Below are positions 32,150 through 42,007 of a DNA stretch of 64,000 bases, in pieces. The notes beneath the pieces are model-generated. The model saw only the letters and a list, made by a program, of their open reading frames with translations, was not told the origin of the DNA and searched no databases. The translations under genes and the position numbers were made by a program. The first letter of the stretch is position 1. Each line of letters starts with the position of its first letter. The DNA is from Bedellia somnulentella (Eukaryota; Arthropoda; Insecta; Lepidoptera; Bedelliidae), in the NCBI GenBank assembly GCA_963576735.1, contig OY755184.1, positions 186,001-250,000 on the forward strand, given 5' to 3'.

Positions 32150-32360
32150 TTGTTTCGTTTTTTGTATTTCTGAGCAACAAATACGAAAAAAACACGGTTA
32201 TTGTATGGGGACCCCTCTTAATATTTGAGTCTTAGTTGTTATAGCGGCAACGGTTCACACTGTCACGGTTTATGAGATACAGGCTGGAGACAGACAGACA
32301 GACAGAGGAGGCTTAGTAATAGGGTCCCGTTTTATATTTTGGTAAGGAACTCTAAAACGA
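32150..32360 (+). repeat. Dispersed repeat with GACA run
   Basis: GAGACAGACAGACAGACAGA and TAGTAATAGGGTCCCGTTTT, ending GGTAAGGAACTCTAAAACG, match a sequence very common in moth genomes (usually GGGTACGGAACCCTAAAA). The class is not clear from this copy. Confidence 0.45.
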
Positions 32361-32798
32361 TTCTATTCTCCCTAAATACTTAACGGGCTGGAGTTGAAGT
32401 TCGACAACAGACATCTCTAAGATCTACGAAAGATAGTGACCGGATCGAAAAATGAATCTGGAAACTTGCTTACCTACTTTCTTTGTTTATTCTAACAAAA
32501 TAGTATTCTGACAAAGTCAGAGGGGCCCCATTATCCTCTTATGACCAGAGCCCCCAATAGGTTAAAGATGGCTTTGAATGTACACAAAGGCGGACTTATC
32601 GCCTTAACGCGATTTCTTCCAGTCAACCTTTATGGTGAGGAAATGAATAACTCTTTAATTTAAATTACGGTCAAATATATATGCAATTTAAACGGAACTT
32701 AATTAAACACAACTTATTTACAACCTATATATTAATTTATATACCTAATAATAATTATATCAAATATACCATACAATATCTAAATACATACTTATATA

Positions 32799-32914
32799 GT
32801 AAAAAAAAAAATCTTTTCCCCACTTAACTTCCAAAAGTGGCTGAGGAATTTATAATTCCTTAGCTCTGGCTACCCCTTCTAGGGAAATATAGCCGTGAGT
32901 ATATGTATGTATGT
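32799..32914 (+). repeat. SINE-A copy, 5'-truncated, 11-bp TSD
   Basis: Starts at the TCTTTTCCCCACTTAACTTC block and runs to TATAGCCGTGAGTATATG and the tail. ATACTTATATA flanks it (32788-32798, 32915-32925). An A10 run at its 5' junction (32802-32811) is untemplated or internal. Confidence 0.85.
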
Positions 32915-32929
32915 ATACTTATATAATAA

Positions 32930-33525
32930 AATAAATACAAATATCATATATACCTAACTTTATAAAATCTACCAACCTAAGGTTTTAAAAAAAATGGGAT
33001 TTAAGTTTATTTTTAAATATATTTAGTGATGATGACATACGTATGTCAACTGGTAGTGAGTTCCACAAATTAACTGCTCTGGCTGCAAAGGAATCACTAT
33101 CTGTCATGAGGAGGTACGCCCAACATCTTATTCTCCCGTGATCGCAAGGCAAGGCCGTGGGAGCACAAGTATGTGAACTTACAACGAAGATAGTGGGGGG
33201 CAGCAGGATTATTAAGGGCATTATATAAAATACAGAGAATATGAGTATTCCTCCGAAGTCGAATAGGGAGCCACTTTAGTTGAGCTCGGTACTTAGAAAT
33301 ATGATCGTATTTACGTAATCCTAAAATAAATCGGATATATAAATCCTGGAGACGTTCGAGTTTGTTTAGTAGCTCCTCTGTGAGGTCAAGATAGCTTAAA
33401 TCTGCGTAATCGAAAATCGGAAGCAGGAGAGACTGCGCCAGCGTAATCTTAGTGTGGTGAGGCAGGAAAAATTGCAAGCGCTTAAGTGAGTTAATGTTTG
33501 TATTATATTTAAGTGCTTTTAATTA
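32930..33525 (-). pseudogene. Jockey/CR1-like LINE ORF2 relic, frameshifted
   Basis: Two overlapping minus frames form one C-terminal region. The first (from about 33510: NINSLKRLQFFLPHHTKI, then FDYADLSYLDLTEELLNKLE and YRAQLKWLPIRLRR) carries the post-catalytic region. After a frameshift near 33180 the second reads PCDHGRIRCWAYLL and SFAARAVNLWNSLPVDIR, the C-terminal box. The RT active site is absent. The 3' UTR probably extends to about 32650 and is interrupted by the SINE-A at 32799. Confidence 0.72.
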
Positions 33526-33989
33526 GTATATATCAGTTTATTCGTCGTCATACATATGTATTTTTTATTTTTCTTGTTTAAAAAATACTAATTATGAAAT
33601 GAGTGGTACCGCGTAATTTTCTCTTCAGTCCACCTTTATTGATTAATAAATATCGTATTAGTTCTAGTATTCTAAGCAATCATAATTGTAAGTTTTTCCT
33701 TTGGCGATAATAAAAAAGAATATATATTACCAGCGATATATGACAAACATCACAGTATACAAGCTCGCAATAATAAGTAAAGTTGTTAATATGAAACCGT
33801 CTGTCCGCTGCGTAATCTTCTTTTTATGATATCTTGCGATCACGAGCTTCCTAAAGAAAGTTTATTCGTACAAATCAGAAGTTGATTATCTCACATGGTT
33901 GTTTACATAATTCTGATAATTTCATAAATTTACGTGACTATAAAGCAGCAGGATTCATTGTTTTTCTTAAAGTGAATAACGTAATTTAA

Positions 33990-34217
33990 CACGGCTGTAA
34001 ATCCCTAGAAGAGGTAGCCAGAGCTAAGAAACTAGAAGTTCCACAGCCACTGTTGGAAAGTTGAGTGGGGAAAAGACGGTAAAATAAAGGTTGTTGGTAA
34101 TGGGTCTCCAACCGCATCGCCCAAAAATCTCTTAATAGCCCCAATACCGTTAGTCGCCTCTTATGTACACCCACTGGAAGACTGGGGTAGTGCTATTCTA
34201 AGCCGACACTACACACT
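33990..34217 (-). repeat. SINE-A copy
   Basis: Well conserved (ACGGCTGTAAATCCCTAGAA to GCCGACACTACAC). The TATG tail is almost absent, suggesting tail loss after insertion. Confidence 0.85.
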
Positions 34218-35238
34218 CATTTTTAACTCATTTATATTACCTTTATATTTTTGTTTGTTTGTAATGATGATTATGGTATTCTGACCTCATTGCCACACTT
34301 ATCAATTAAGATAATCTAGTCAGCATGAAAAGTGGATCGACAGTCATATGATGACCATGGGTGGAATGGAAATGGAGTAGGGATATACCAAACTAACACA
34401 GCCAAAACGGCAAAAAAAATTAGGCACTGAGCTAAAAATTGTAGTATACTACAAAGCCTACACTAAAACGTCACACTACTTTATGGCCCCAACCTCGCGT
34501 CGCGAACAATTGTTAAAATTTTACACGCCACATTTATTTAATAATTCATCACATCGGAAAGTTATATCATACTTTTATCTATTCATCTTTCTCTGAGTAA
34601 TTTTCAAACGAATAGATAACTCCAGAGATGACTCGCCATAACAAGCTTTTTATTAAGTGAAAGCTATTGAATGAATGTACATAATGAATATGGAGTTTTA
34701 GTGTTGGCCGATTGAATAGCCAACGTGCTTGATTAGAATATTCATATTAATTTATTCTATGAATGAGTAGTAAAATTTTCTCTAATTCAAATATATTGTA
34801 TGAATGGGTACAAACATGGATTTAACCTTAAGTTTCGTTAAATAGAGCTAATAAATACTTATATAGGAGGCAACTACAACATTCTTTTATTATTCCTTTA
34901 TTCTTAAACCATATTAACGGATCCATTGCCATGTTGTTACAAGAATAAATATTGTAAAGATTACTACTTGGTTGAGCTTTTAGAATAATAGCTAATGTAA
35001 TAATGTTTGTCTAATCCAATGATTTATATTGGTGGTACAGGATGTAGTCAGAAGATGCTAAATAGTACTAGCACCTTTTCCATTCCTTCAAAACGATTCG
35101 ACATTTATATACAATCGTTTGAAAAACCTATTAGGAAAACATAGTCAATCATTGTTTTAACAACTGAACAAGCTTTCATAATTTTGACAAGACGATTGTC
35201 CTTTAAAAACCCGCAAGTAAAATAACACGAAAGGAATC

Positions 35239-35293
35239 CAGCTGAGTAACGTAACACAAAGGTCACTTTCCACTGCGTTACGTCACGCAGCTG
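35239..35293. repeat. Short inverted repeat, 17-bp arms
   Basis: CAGCTGAGTAACGTAAC (35239-35255) and GTTACGTCACGCAGCTG (35277-35293) pair at 15 of 17 positions around a 21-base spacer. It could be the end of a degraded MITE or a paired protein-binding site. Confidence 0.4.
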
Positions 35294-35699
35294 AACAAAG
35301 ATGTTCACGTATCGCTAATCAGGTTAGCGTCTTTCACTCGTATATTGCCTAATGTTTGATAATTTTTCAAACCACTCTGACCCGATTTCAGTGCATTAGT
35401 AATGATAATGATAAATAGTTTACGAGAACCCGTGTAACCGACGATCCCACGAAGATCATTACAGTTATGTAATTCATTTTGATAGAGGCTGATATCGGCT
35501 GCAAAAGCAATGCTCTAAATTTTCCCGTAGGTTTTATGAGTTAATTTGATTGGTTAGTTAGTATAGTAGTTATACAAACTAAGGTACTTTGGGTTTTTTG
35601 GAACTTTTTGAAAAACAGCAAAAGTCTCATTATAAATTTTTAATTGTAATGGCAGCAAAGTATATTTTCATTTCATAACTATACCTCGAATCAACGTGT

Positions 35700-35840
35700 A
35701 TACAGAGCTACGAAATCAGAAAAGCCCTACTACTTTTGGATATTGAATAGGAAAAAATGCAATTAATAGCACCGTTTCCGTTGTCGCCTCGTCCGACAGC
35801 CGCGGCAAGGTATGCTATTCTGAGCCAATACTACACCTAC
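35700..35840 (-). repeat. SINE-A relic
   Basis: CAGAGCTACGAAATC, CTACTTTTGGATATTG, TTGTCGCCTCGTCCGACA and GCTATTCTGAGCC keep the order with large internal deletions. Confidence 0.5.
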
Positions 35841-36539
35841 ACAGTATAATATTTAAAGATCACAATTTCTAAAATAATTTACTGTCTTATAAACTTTACT
35901 ACAATATTTAAAATAATTCAAAGCAATGGAATGTAAACCATTTGATTATTCAAAGAGCGTAGTCATCTGCTTCAAGCTTTGCTGGACTTGGAAGTATAAG
36001 TACAATGAATAATTCTGTGTACTTCATTTGGTAATGTTTATTATCAACTCTGCAATGACAACAAATTTAAATAAAATAATTGACGAGGTCGGCCATTACA
36101 ATATGGCGATAGTGGTCGAAATGTCGGCGTCGTGTTCGACCTACCTTTGACATTTCTCAGCAATAACAAAGCAGTCTAGGAATTCTTCGACGGTGAACTT
36201 AATGTCACTGAGTTCATAATAAGAGGTCCAAAGCGGAACTAAAAGTAACATACGACATCATCCAGAGTTATTTAAAAATTAATAGTAAGCAAATATTTTT
36301 TCGGATTTTGTTGTAGAATCTAGATTGTTTTGCGAACAAACGATAATCAGATGAAAACAAAGTCTCTAATACAACTAATAAACAATGATTAGAAATAATA
36401 ATGCAAATAGCCATATCATTAAACGTTTTTTATCTAGTTAACTGGGCTGTAACGCTCATCGGTAATACACAATACCGTCACTACCGAGCCATCGAAATTA
36501 AATTATCTTTTAATTTGTGAATGTAAAAAATGGAGCCAC

Positions 36540-37982
36540 TGCACAGTGGTACCGCCGCCATACAAGGGCGGTCATAAATACCTTACTCTCTTAATTTGCA
36601 TTTTTTTTGGGTAAATCAATAAAATAACGTTTAAGATTGTATACTAATGATGTATTTAATTGTTAGAAGTAAATAAAGAAGTAAAAGTATACCACCACCA
36701 TGATTTTTATACAATTCAAAGAAATAAAATAAATAGGTATAAATATATTAATTTATTTCTAATGATAACTACGAAATATCTACTTTTTGGTATTAATAAA
36801 ATTGTCAATTTACTATTTTTACCATAAAAAATACATTATAACTATTTTTATTTTAAACTTACAGCTAAGTATACATGTATCTCTTACTAAACTGAAAAAA
36901 AGTACTACAAATAAATTGGAATATAAATCAAACTTTTAATAGATGTAACACTTCTTTAGACATAACACTATACTTCTGACGGGGGAGTTTTCGAAGGCCA
37001 GTAATAAATGGATCCAAACTGAGTAAAAGTCTATTTAGCAAATCCGAATTACTAACTTCTCTTGACATCTTGCGCGTGTGATCTCGTCTGAAGGACTTAT
37101 AGAATTTATTGTTTGATTCAGCTGCCTCTTCAGATAACTCCCCGAACGATACTAAAACGTGTTGCGCTACCTGAGCCCCGTGAATGAGCACTTTGTGGAC
37201 GGAAGCTGGAAGGTTCAACCACGGATATTCTTGAATCAAAAGACGCGCGGTTTCTAATTCATATTTCTCGAAAATTACTTAAAATATGTTTATGTTTCTG
37301 TGCAACTGTTCCGCCATGTTCCAATAGCTATACCTAAAATAAATGCATCCTTGTAAAGGTACATTTAATCGTATAACCTGGAAAGAAAAGTTAAAACTGT
37401 TGTATCGAGTTTTGAGAATTTGCTAATTTTCAGTCTACGCAGTAGTCTTTAAGAACTCGTAGAAGCTACATAGGCAGCTCTTGGCGGCTGAATGTTTTTG
37501 AATTCGAAAGAAGACACTTTAATCTTAAAATTGTACTATGTGAGAACCATTGACGATATCTGACATACTCTTAAAACTTTAGGAAAAGTCAAAATAATGT
37601 TTATTTTTTAACAAAATATTGTTGTACATTAGAAGGGACAAACATGTTCTAATATGACAGATTAACGGTTTAAAATGAACCTGAATTGTAATACATACCT
37701 TGTTCTTGGAAATCCATATCCCGGAAGTCACTCACAAACAATGCAATTCTGAGAATTTACTACCGCATAAACAATGTTCTAATGAGTCACTGATAACGGC
37801 GAGCATAAGGGTAAGATGCTTTCACTTTCAGGGTGAAAAGCAAATTGTTCTCAAATGAAAAGGGTGACATATTCATACTTTTTGGATAGCTTGTTTATTG
37901 GTTTATCGGTAAAAACAATAAAATGAATAGTAATTGATAGTCGACTTTACCGATTAATGGCCTATGGCGGTACCACTGTGCA
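36540..37982 (-). mobile_element. DNA transposon of unclear class, 1.44 kb
   Basis: TGCACAGTGGTACCGCC (36540-36556) is repeated in inverse at 37966-37982, giving 17-bp perfect ends; CAGTG at the ends recalls hAT elements. Flanking CACTG/ACTGC sequence is itself partly palindromic, so the target duplication cannot be fixed. Inside is a minus-strand transposon-type ORF fragment. The interior is AT-rich and probably deleted, so the copy is non-autonomous. Confidence 0.5.
36928..37290 (-). pseudogene. C-terminal fragment of a transposon-borne protein
   Basis: About 115 residues, open from near 37285 (KYELETARLLIQEYPWLNLP, upstream of the first Met at 37239) to a stop at 36928. The blocks PASVHKVLIHGAQ, FGELSEEAAESNNKFYKSFR and RDHTRKMSREVSNSDLLNRL recall C-terminal regions of uncharacterised proteins repeated in insect genomes, which I take to be transposase-related. 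The class is not identified. The N-terminal catalytic part is absent, although a second short coding-like piece (SDFRDMDFQEQ, about 37740-37695) ends at a GTATGT donor. Confidence 0.4.
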
Positions 37983-38192
37983 CTGCATCGGTGAATCGGT
38001 CATCGAACCTTGCATTACCCAAACCGATCACTCGACCGCAAAATTACAATTTGGTTAGTTTGCCAAGTAAGCTTTGGTTAATTGAGAATTGCACTTATAC
38101 AATAGTAAAAACGATATTGGGTAATGTATGCTTCGCAAAACAGATGATTGGTGTTAATGAGATAAATAAATACATTAAATTTAAATAAAACA

Positions 38193-38450
38193 GTTTGCCG
38201 TGTAGTGGCTTAGAATAAAACTATCCCATTTCTACCCGTGGGTGATCGTAAGAGGCGACTAAGGGTATAGGGGCCTTTTAAATGATTTTTGGGCGATGTG
38301 GTTGTAAACCCGTCACCAAAAACATTTATTTATTATTGCCATATTTTCCCCAATCAACTTCCAAAAGTGGCTGAGGAATTTCTCATTCCAAAGCTCTGGC
38401 TACCCCGTTAAGGGATTTATAGCCGTTAGTGTATATATGTATGTATGCAA
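38193..38450 (+). repeat. SINE-A copy, full length
   Basis: GCCGTGTAGTGGCTTAGAAT to GCCGTTAGTGTATATATG and the TATG tail; it belongs to the subfamily with CCCGTGGGTGATCGTAAG and ACCCCGTTAAGGG. Confidence 0.85.
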
Positions 38451-39568
38451 AACAATTTTGATTTTATTTTAGCTCGTAACAGCTGTTGCGCTAGGCTTAT
38501 ATACAGTAACAATAATTTGATATCCCAGTTAAGAAACCGGATGTTATAATAGCACTATACTTCGTGTTCTTTTAAGATTTTAACTTTTTGAGCTATCTTA
38601 ACCTCGAACCCTGTATCTTCTTCGGATAATTATTCGTGTTCGTATTCTAAATACAGCGGACCTTCTCATTGTGAGATACGACACACATAAATAAACACAA
38701 AACTTAAAAGCTTATAAAAGCTTTAAAAGCTAATAAACTGGAGTAATACAGATACATCACACATAATATAGACATGCGGATAATTGAGTAAATAACTTAT
38801 TTCACTGACTGATATTTGAGTAGTCAGGTCGAGCGGAATGTGGAATATTTCACAAGACAACGCTAGACAAGTTTTTAAAAATGTCAAAGTATCACCTTCG
38901 TACCACCTATACTCCATCTATATCTATACTTCTATACTAATATTATAAAGAGGAAAGGTTTGATTTTTTGTTTGTTTGTTTGAATTGAATAGGCTCCAAA
39001 ACTACTGGACGGATTTGAAAAATTCTTTCACTGTTTTAATGCTACACTATTCCTGAGTGACATAGGCTATATTTCATTTTCAAAAAATTAGGGATCCTTA
39101 CGTAAACTTCAAAAATGTAACCCAAGGTGTTAAAGAAATACCAAAAAAAATCCTTACATCGCGTGCGCTGCGAAAACTATTGACAATAGAATAAAATTAT
39201 GTACTACAATTTTATAGAACACATTATTATCTAAAAAAAATGCCCAGACAGCATGTCTCTAACTATTATAGTTATCTCACAACAAGCGTCATTATATAAA
39301 ATTATTTAAAAATTAAATTAAAATCCTGCTTTAGAAAAGGCTCTTTATTTGTACCTATCTAATCCTTATAAAAAACGTATATATTATTTTAGACTACTTT
39401 AATACCCTTATATTACTTTTTGAATTATTCAATTCGAACATTCCATTCGAAAGTTATCTCGAATTAAAAAAATAGATAAAACTCCGCTCGATTAGCTATG
39501 CATAGTAAGTTGTTGCAGGCGTCACGAAGGGGTACGGGAGGCTGCTTATCAAAGAGTAAAAGCAAAAT

Positions 39569-39889
39569 TTGATTGTAGCGACTATTATCACTGGCCCAGC
39601 AGCCGGTCAATTAGCTCATATACCGAGGATACCGATGATCCCAACTGATCTGCCAATTCCATTTAAACGGCTACAATTTCCGGTTAAAACATCTTTTGCT
39701 TTAACAATTAATAAGTCCCAAGGCCAAACCTTCAAATTAGTAGGGATTGACCTGCGAAAGAATTGTTTTACTCACGGTCAACTGTACGTTGGCCTGTCGC
39801 GGGTGGGAGCCCCTGAACATTAATTTATTTTGCTGCCCCAAAATACAACAACGTCAAATATTGTTTACAGGGAAGCTCTAACTCTATAA
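39569..39889 (+). pseudogene. Helitron helicase (Pif1-like) C-terminal remnant
   Basis: The frame shows IPRIPMIPTDLPIPFKRLQF, TSFALTINKSQGQTFKLVGI and FTHGQLYVGLSRV, the last motifs (V and VI region) of the Helitron Rep/helicase. A TAA at 39821-39823 interrupts it where a Leu codon is expected, and the same frame then continues with FILLPQN and SNIVYREAL, the normal C-terminus. The Rep nuclease and the N-terminal helicase motifs are missing. Confidence 0.75.
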
Positions 39890-39979
39890 ATTGAATGGCT
39901 TTTGATGTAATTACTCATTATAAAAAATAAAAAAAATAAAAAAATATATCTAAATATAAATACAAAAAACTATAACATA

Positions 39980-40223
39980 CATACATACATATACTCACGG
40001 TTATAAATCCCTAGAAGGCGTAGCCAGAGCTAAGGAATCCGAAATTCCTCAGCCACTTTTGGAAGTTGTGTGGGGAAAAGATGGTGAAATAAAGGTTGTC
40101 GGTGATGGGTCACCAACCGCATCGCCCAAAAATCCCTCAAAAGCCCCAAAACCATTAGTCGCCTGTTACGTACACCCACCGGAAGAAATGGGGTAGTGCT
40201 ATTCTAAGCCGACACTACACAGC
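39980..40223 (-). repeat. SINE-A copy inside the Helitron, with TSD
   Basis: TATAACATA preceded by an A-rich run occurs on both sides (39971-39979 and 40231-40239; about 16 bp with one mismatch). Full-length copy, close to those at 1062 and 53318. Confidence 0.88.
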
Positions 40224-40659
40224 AAAAAAATATAACATAGCTTAAAACTTAAAAAAAATATATTAAAATAATAATACATGTAATAAAATAAAAAACAAAA
40301 TGTTAATGATAATTCATGCCCGAGCGAAGCCGGGACGGGCTGCTAGTATACAATAAACGCAAGGACACGCCCGTGGCTTCAATCGATATTCGACTTTATT
40401 AATTCTCCGATAAACAATATTTCCCCAAAGACTATAGGAAATATAAATGATTTAAAAATAGGATGATGTGTAATTATGTGCCATTCAGTCAAGTTTTTGA
40501 GTACTTTTAACAGCATTCATATGCTAAATTTTACAATTAAGTTTTGCGAGATTGCATTTTAACTCCAATGGATGGGTTTTCAACTTAGGTAAGCTTCAGG
40601 AAGAGTTTTCAAGGTAGTTTTAAATTAAAAGCTTTTAATTAACATGCGTTAACTTTACA

Positions 40660-41045
40660 TGCATACATATACTCACGGCTATAAATCCCTTAACGGAGTA
40701 GCCAGAGCTTTGGAATGAGAAATTCCTCAGCCAGTTTTGGAAGTTGTATAAGGAAAAGATCATCATCATCATGTAGTCCTGTTATCCCTCATCAGGGACA
40801 GAGGGCCCAAAGAAGAGATCTCCACTTTTCTCGATCTTGTGCGGCAGCTTCCAGGTCCTTCCAGCTTAAGGAAAAGATGGTAATAATAAATGTTTTTAGT
40901 GACGGGTCTCCAACCACATCGCCCAAAAATCATTTAAAAAGCCCCTATACCCTTAAGTATCGTAAGAGGCGACCTCTTACGATCACCCACGGGTGGAAAT
41001 GGGGCAGTGTTATTCTAAGCCACTTCACGGCTTAGTACACTACAC
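40660..41045 (-). repeat. SINE-A copy carrying an RTE-like insertion
   Basis: Tail CATGCATACATA at the left; the 5' part ends near TATTCTAAGCCACTTCACG. The block GGAAAAGATGGTAATAATAA is split at 40760 by the insertion at 40761-40866. A small inverted duplication (40959-40983) is also present. Confidence 0.85.
40761..40866 (-). mobile_element. RTE-like LINE 3' fragment with (ATC)n tail, 12-bp TSD
   Basis: TAAGGAAAAGAT flanks it exactly (40749-40760 and 40867-40878). On the minus strand the codons read KDLEAAAQDREKWRSLLWAL, then CP and stops, followed by CCCTGATGAGGGATAACAGG and (ATG)n. KWRSLLWALCP aligns with KWRSIVSAYP at the end of the RTE-like copies at 7225 and 51595. Confidence 0.85.
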
Positions 41046-41235
41046 TTTAGTGTGTAAAATCATGAACAGCCAATACACTTTTACTCCCGGGTGGACTTTT
41101 AGATGCTTTAGGTCAGCTTAACTTACATACTATAGTGAGAACATTGAAACATACTTCCGAGTCTTATTATTTTTAAAAGTGTAACAAACGAGGGGCTCTC
41201 ATTGTGTGATTGAAGAGGGATATTTGAGAGAACAT

Positions 41236-41345
41236 TGCTCCGCCGCGGAGTGTTCCGCATTGTGACCATTTTAATAGATTGCTGTTCGTGAGCCGCGGAT
41301 AATGCGAGTAGATGCGCTCGCATCCGCTGATTTAGAAGATACAAC
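41236..41345. other. GC-rich islet, unassigned
   Basis: Contains the small palindrome-like pieces CTCCGCCGCGGAG and GCGAGTAGATGCGCTCGC. No repeat family or exon is recognised. Confidence 0.22.
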
Positions 41346-41504
41346 TACTGAAATAGCCGGGGAAAATATGTTTCTTGAAAATATATATTAATAACACAAC
41401 ACACTCGATTACAGCTTTTGGTAAAGCATTTGGAAAGGTCATCACTTTCGGCCGGCCTGGAAAAACTCTGATGATGCGTTTATAATCATCATTGTTTCAT
41501 ACAT

Positions 41505-41569
41505 CTGAAGCTCTGGCTGCCACTTTTTGGGATTTATGGCCGTGTGTACATGTATGTACGTATGTATGC
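41505..41569 (+). repeat. SINE-A copy, strongly 5'-truncated, 9-bp TSD
   Basis: Only GAAGCTCTGGCTGCCACTTT, ATGGCCGTG and the tail remain, flanked by TTCATACAT (41496-41504, 41570-41578). Confidence 0.82.
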
Positions 41570-41631
41570 TTCATACATACCCTTTTATTCGGGTTCAGAA
41601 GGTGTTTCGTTGTGAGGAACTCTTCAGATCA

Positions 41632-41996
41632 TAACATAACATAATATAAACGTTCACGCCGTTTATCCCCGAAGGGGTTGGCAAAGGTACTAATACTTCT
41701 GAACTCACATGGCAGCGCCATCTAGTGTCCAGAGAAGGTACCCACGTTTTGCTTAGACAGTGTACTCACGTGATAGGGGGCAGGCCTATCGCCGTTTTGT
41801 ACGAATACACTGTCACATGACTAAGTACAATTCAGCCATGTGGGTTACCTCACGATGTTTTCTCTCACCGTTAACAATCATGATAAATTAACCACAAATA
41901 TTAAGAAAAGACAAATGGGTGTAGGCCCGACCCAGGATTGGAACTCACGCCCTTCTGTTTACGGGCGGGTGTTCTATCCACTGGACTATCATGTCG
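41632..41996 (-). repeat. SINE-B copy (subfamily I) with 11-bp TSD
   Basis: TCTTCAGATCA flanks it (41621-41631, 41997-42007). The (ATAAC)n tail is at the left, the head at the right. Full length, with a short deletion in the linker after the B box. Confidence 0.9.
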
Positions 41997-42007
41997 TCTT
42001 CAGATCA

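Larger units (their letters stand above)
34218..36539. other. AT-rich intron
   Basis: Holds a SINE-A relic at 35700-35840 and an inverted repeat at 35239-35293. Otherwise only short frames and no recognised repeats. Confidence 0.4.
38923..40346 (+). mobile_element. Helitron, internally deleted, with nested SINE-A
   Basis: The 5' end TCTATACTTCTATACTAATA follows an A (38922). The 3' end CCGGGACGGGCTGCTAG is followed by T (40347), as expected for insertion between A and T. Just before the end, GCCCG..CGGGC can form the terminal hairpin. No terminal inverted repeats or target duplication are needed in this class. A short helicase remnant is the only coding part left, so the copy cannot replicate itself. 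Confidence 0.8.

Noticed and set aside
32470..32500. Second ratchet-point candidate (TAG|GTAAGC on the minus strand)
   Set aside because: The preceding tract is purine-rich, so it is a poor acceptor.
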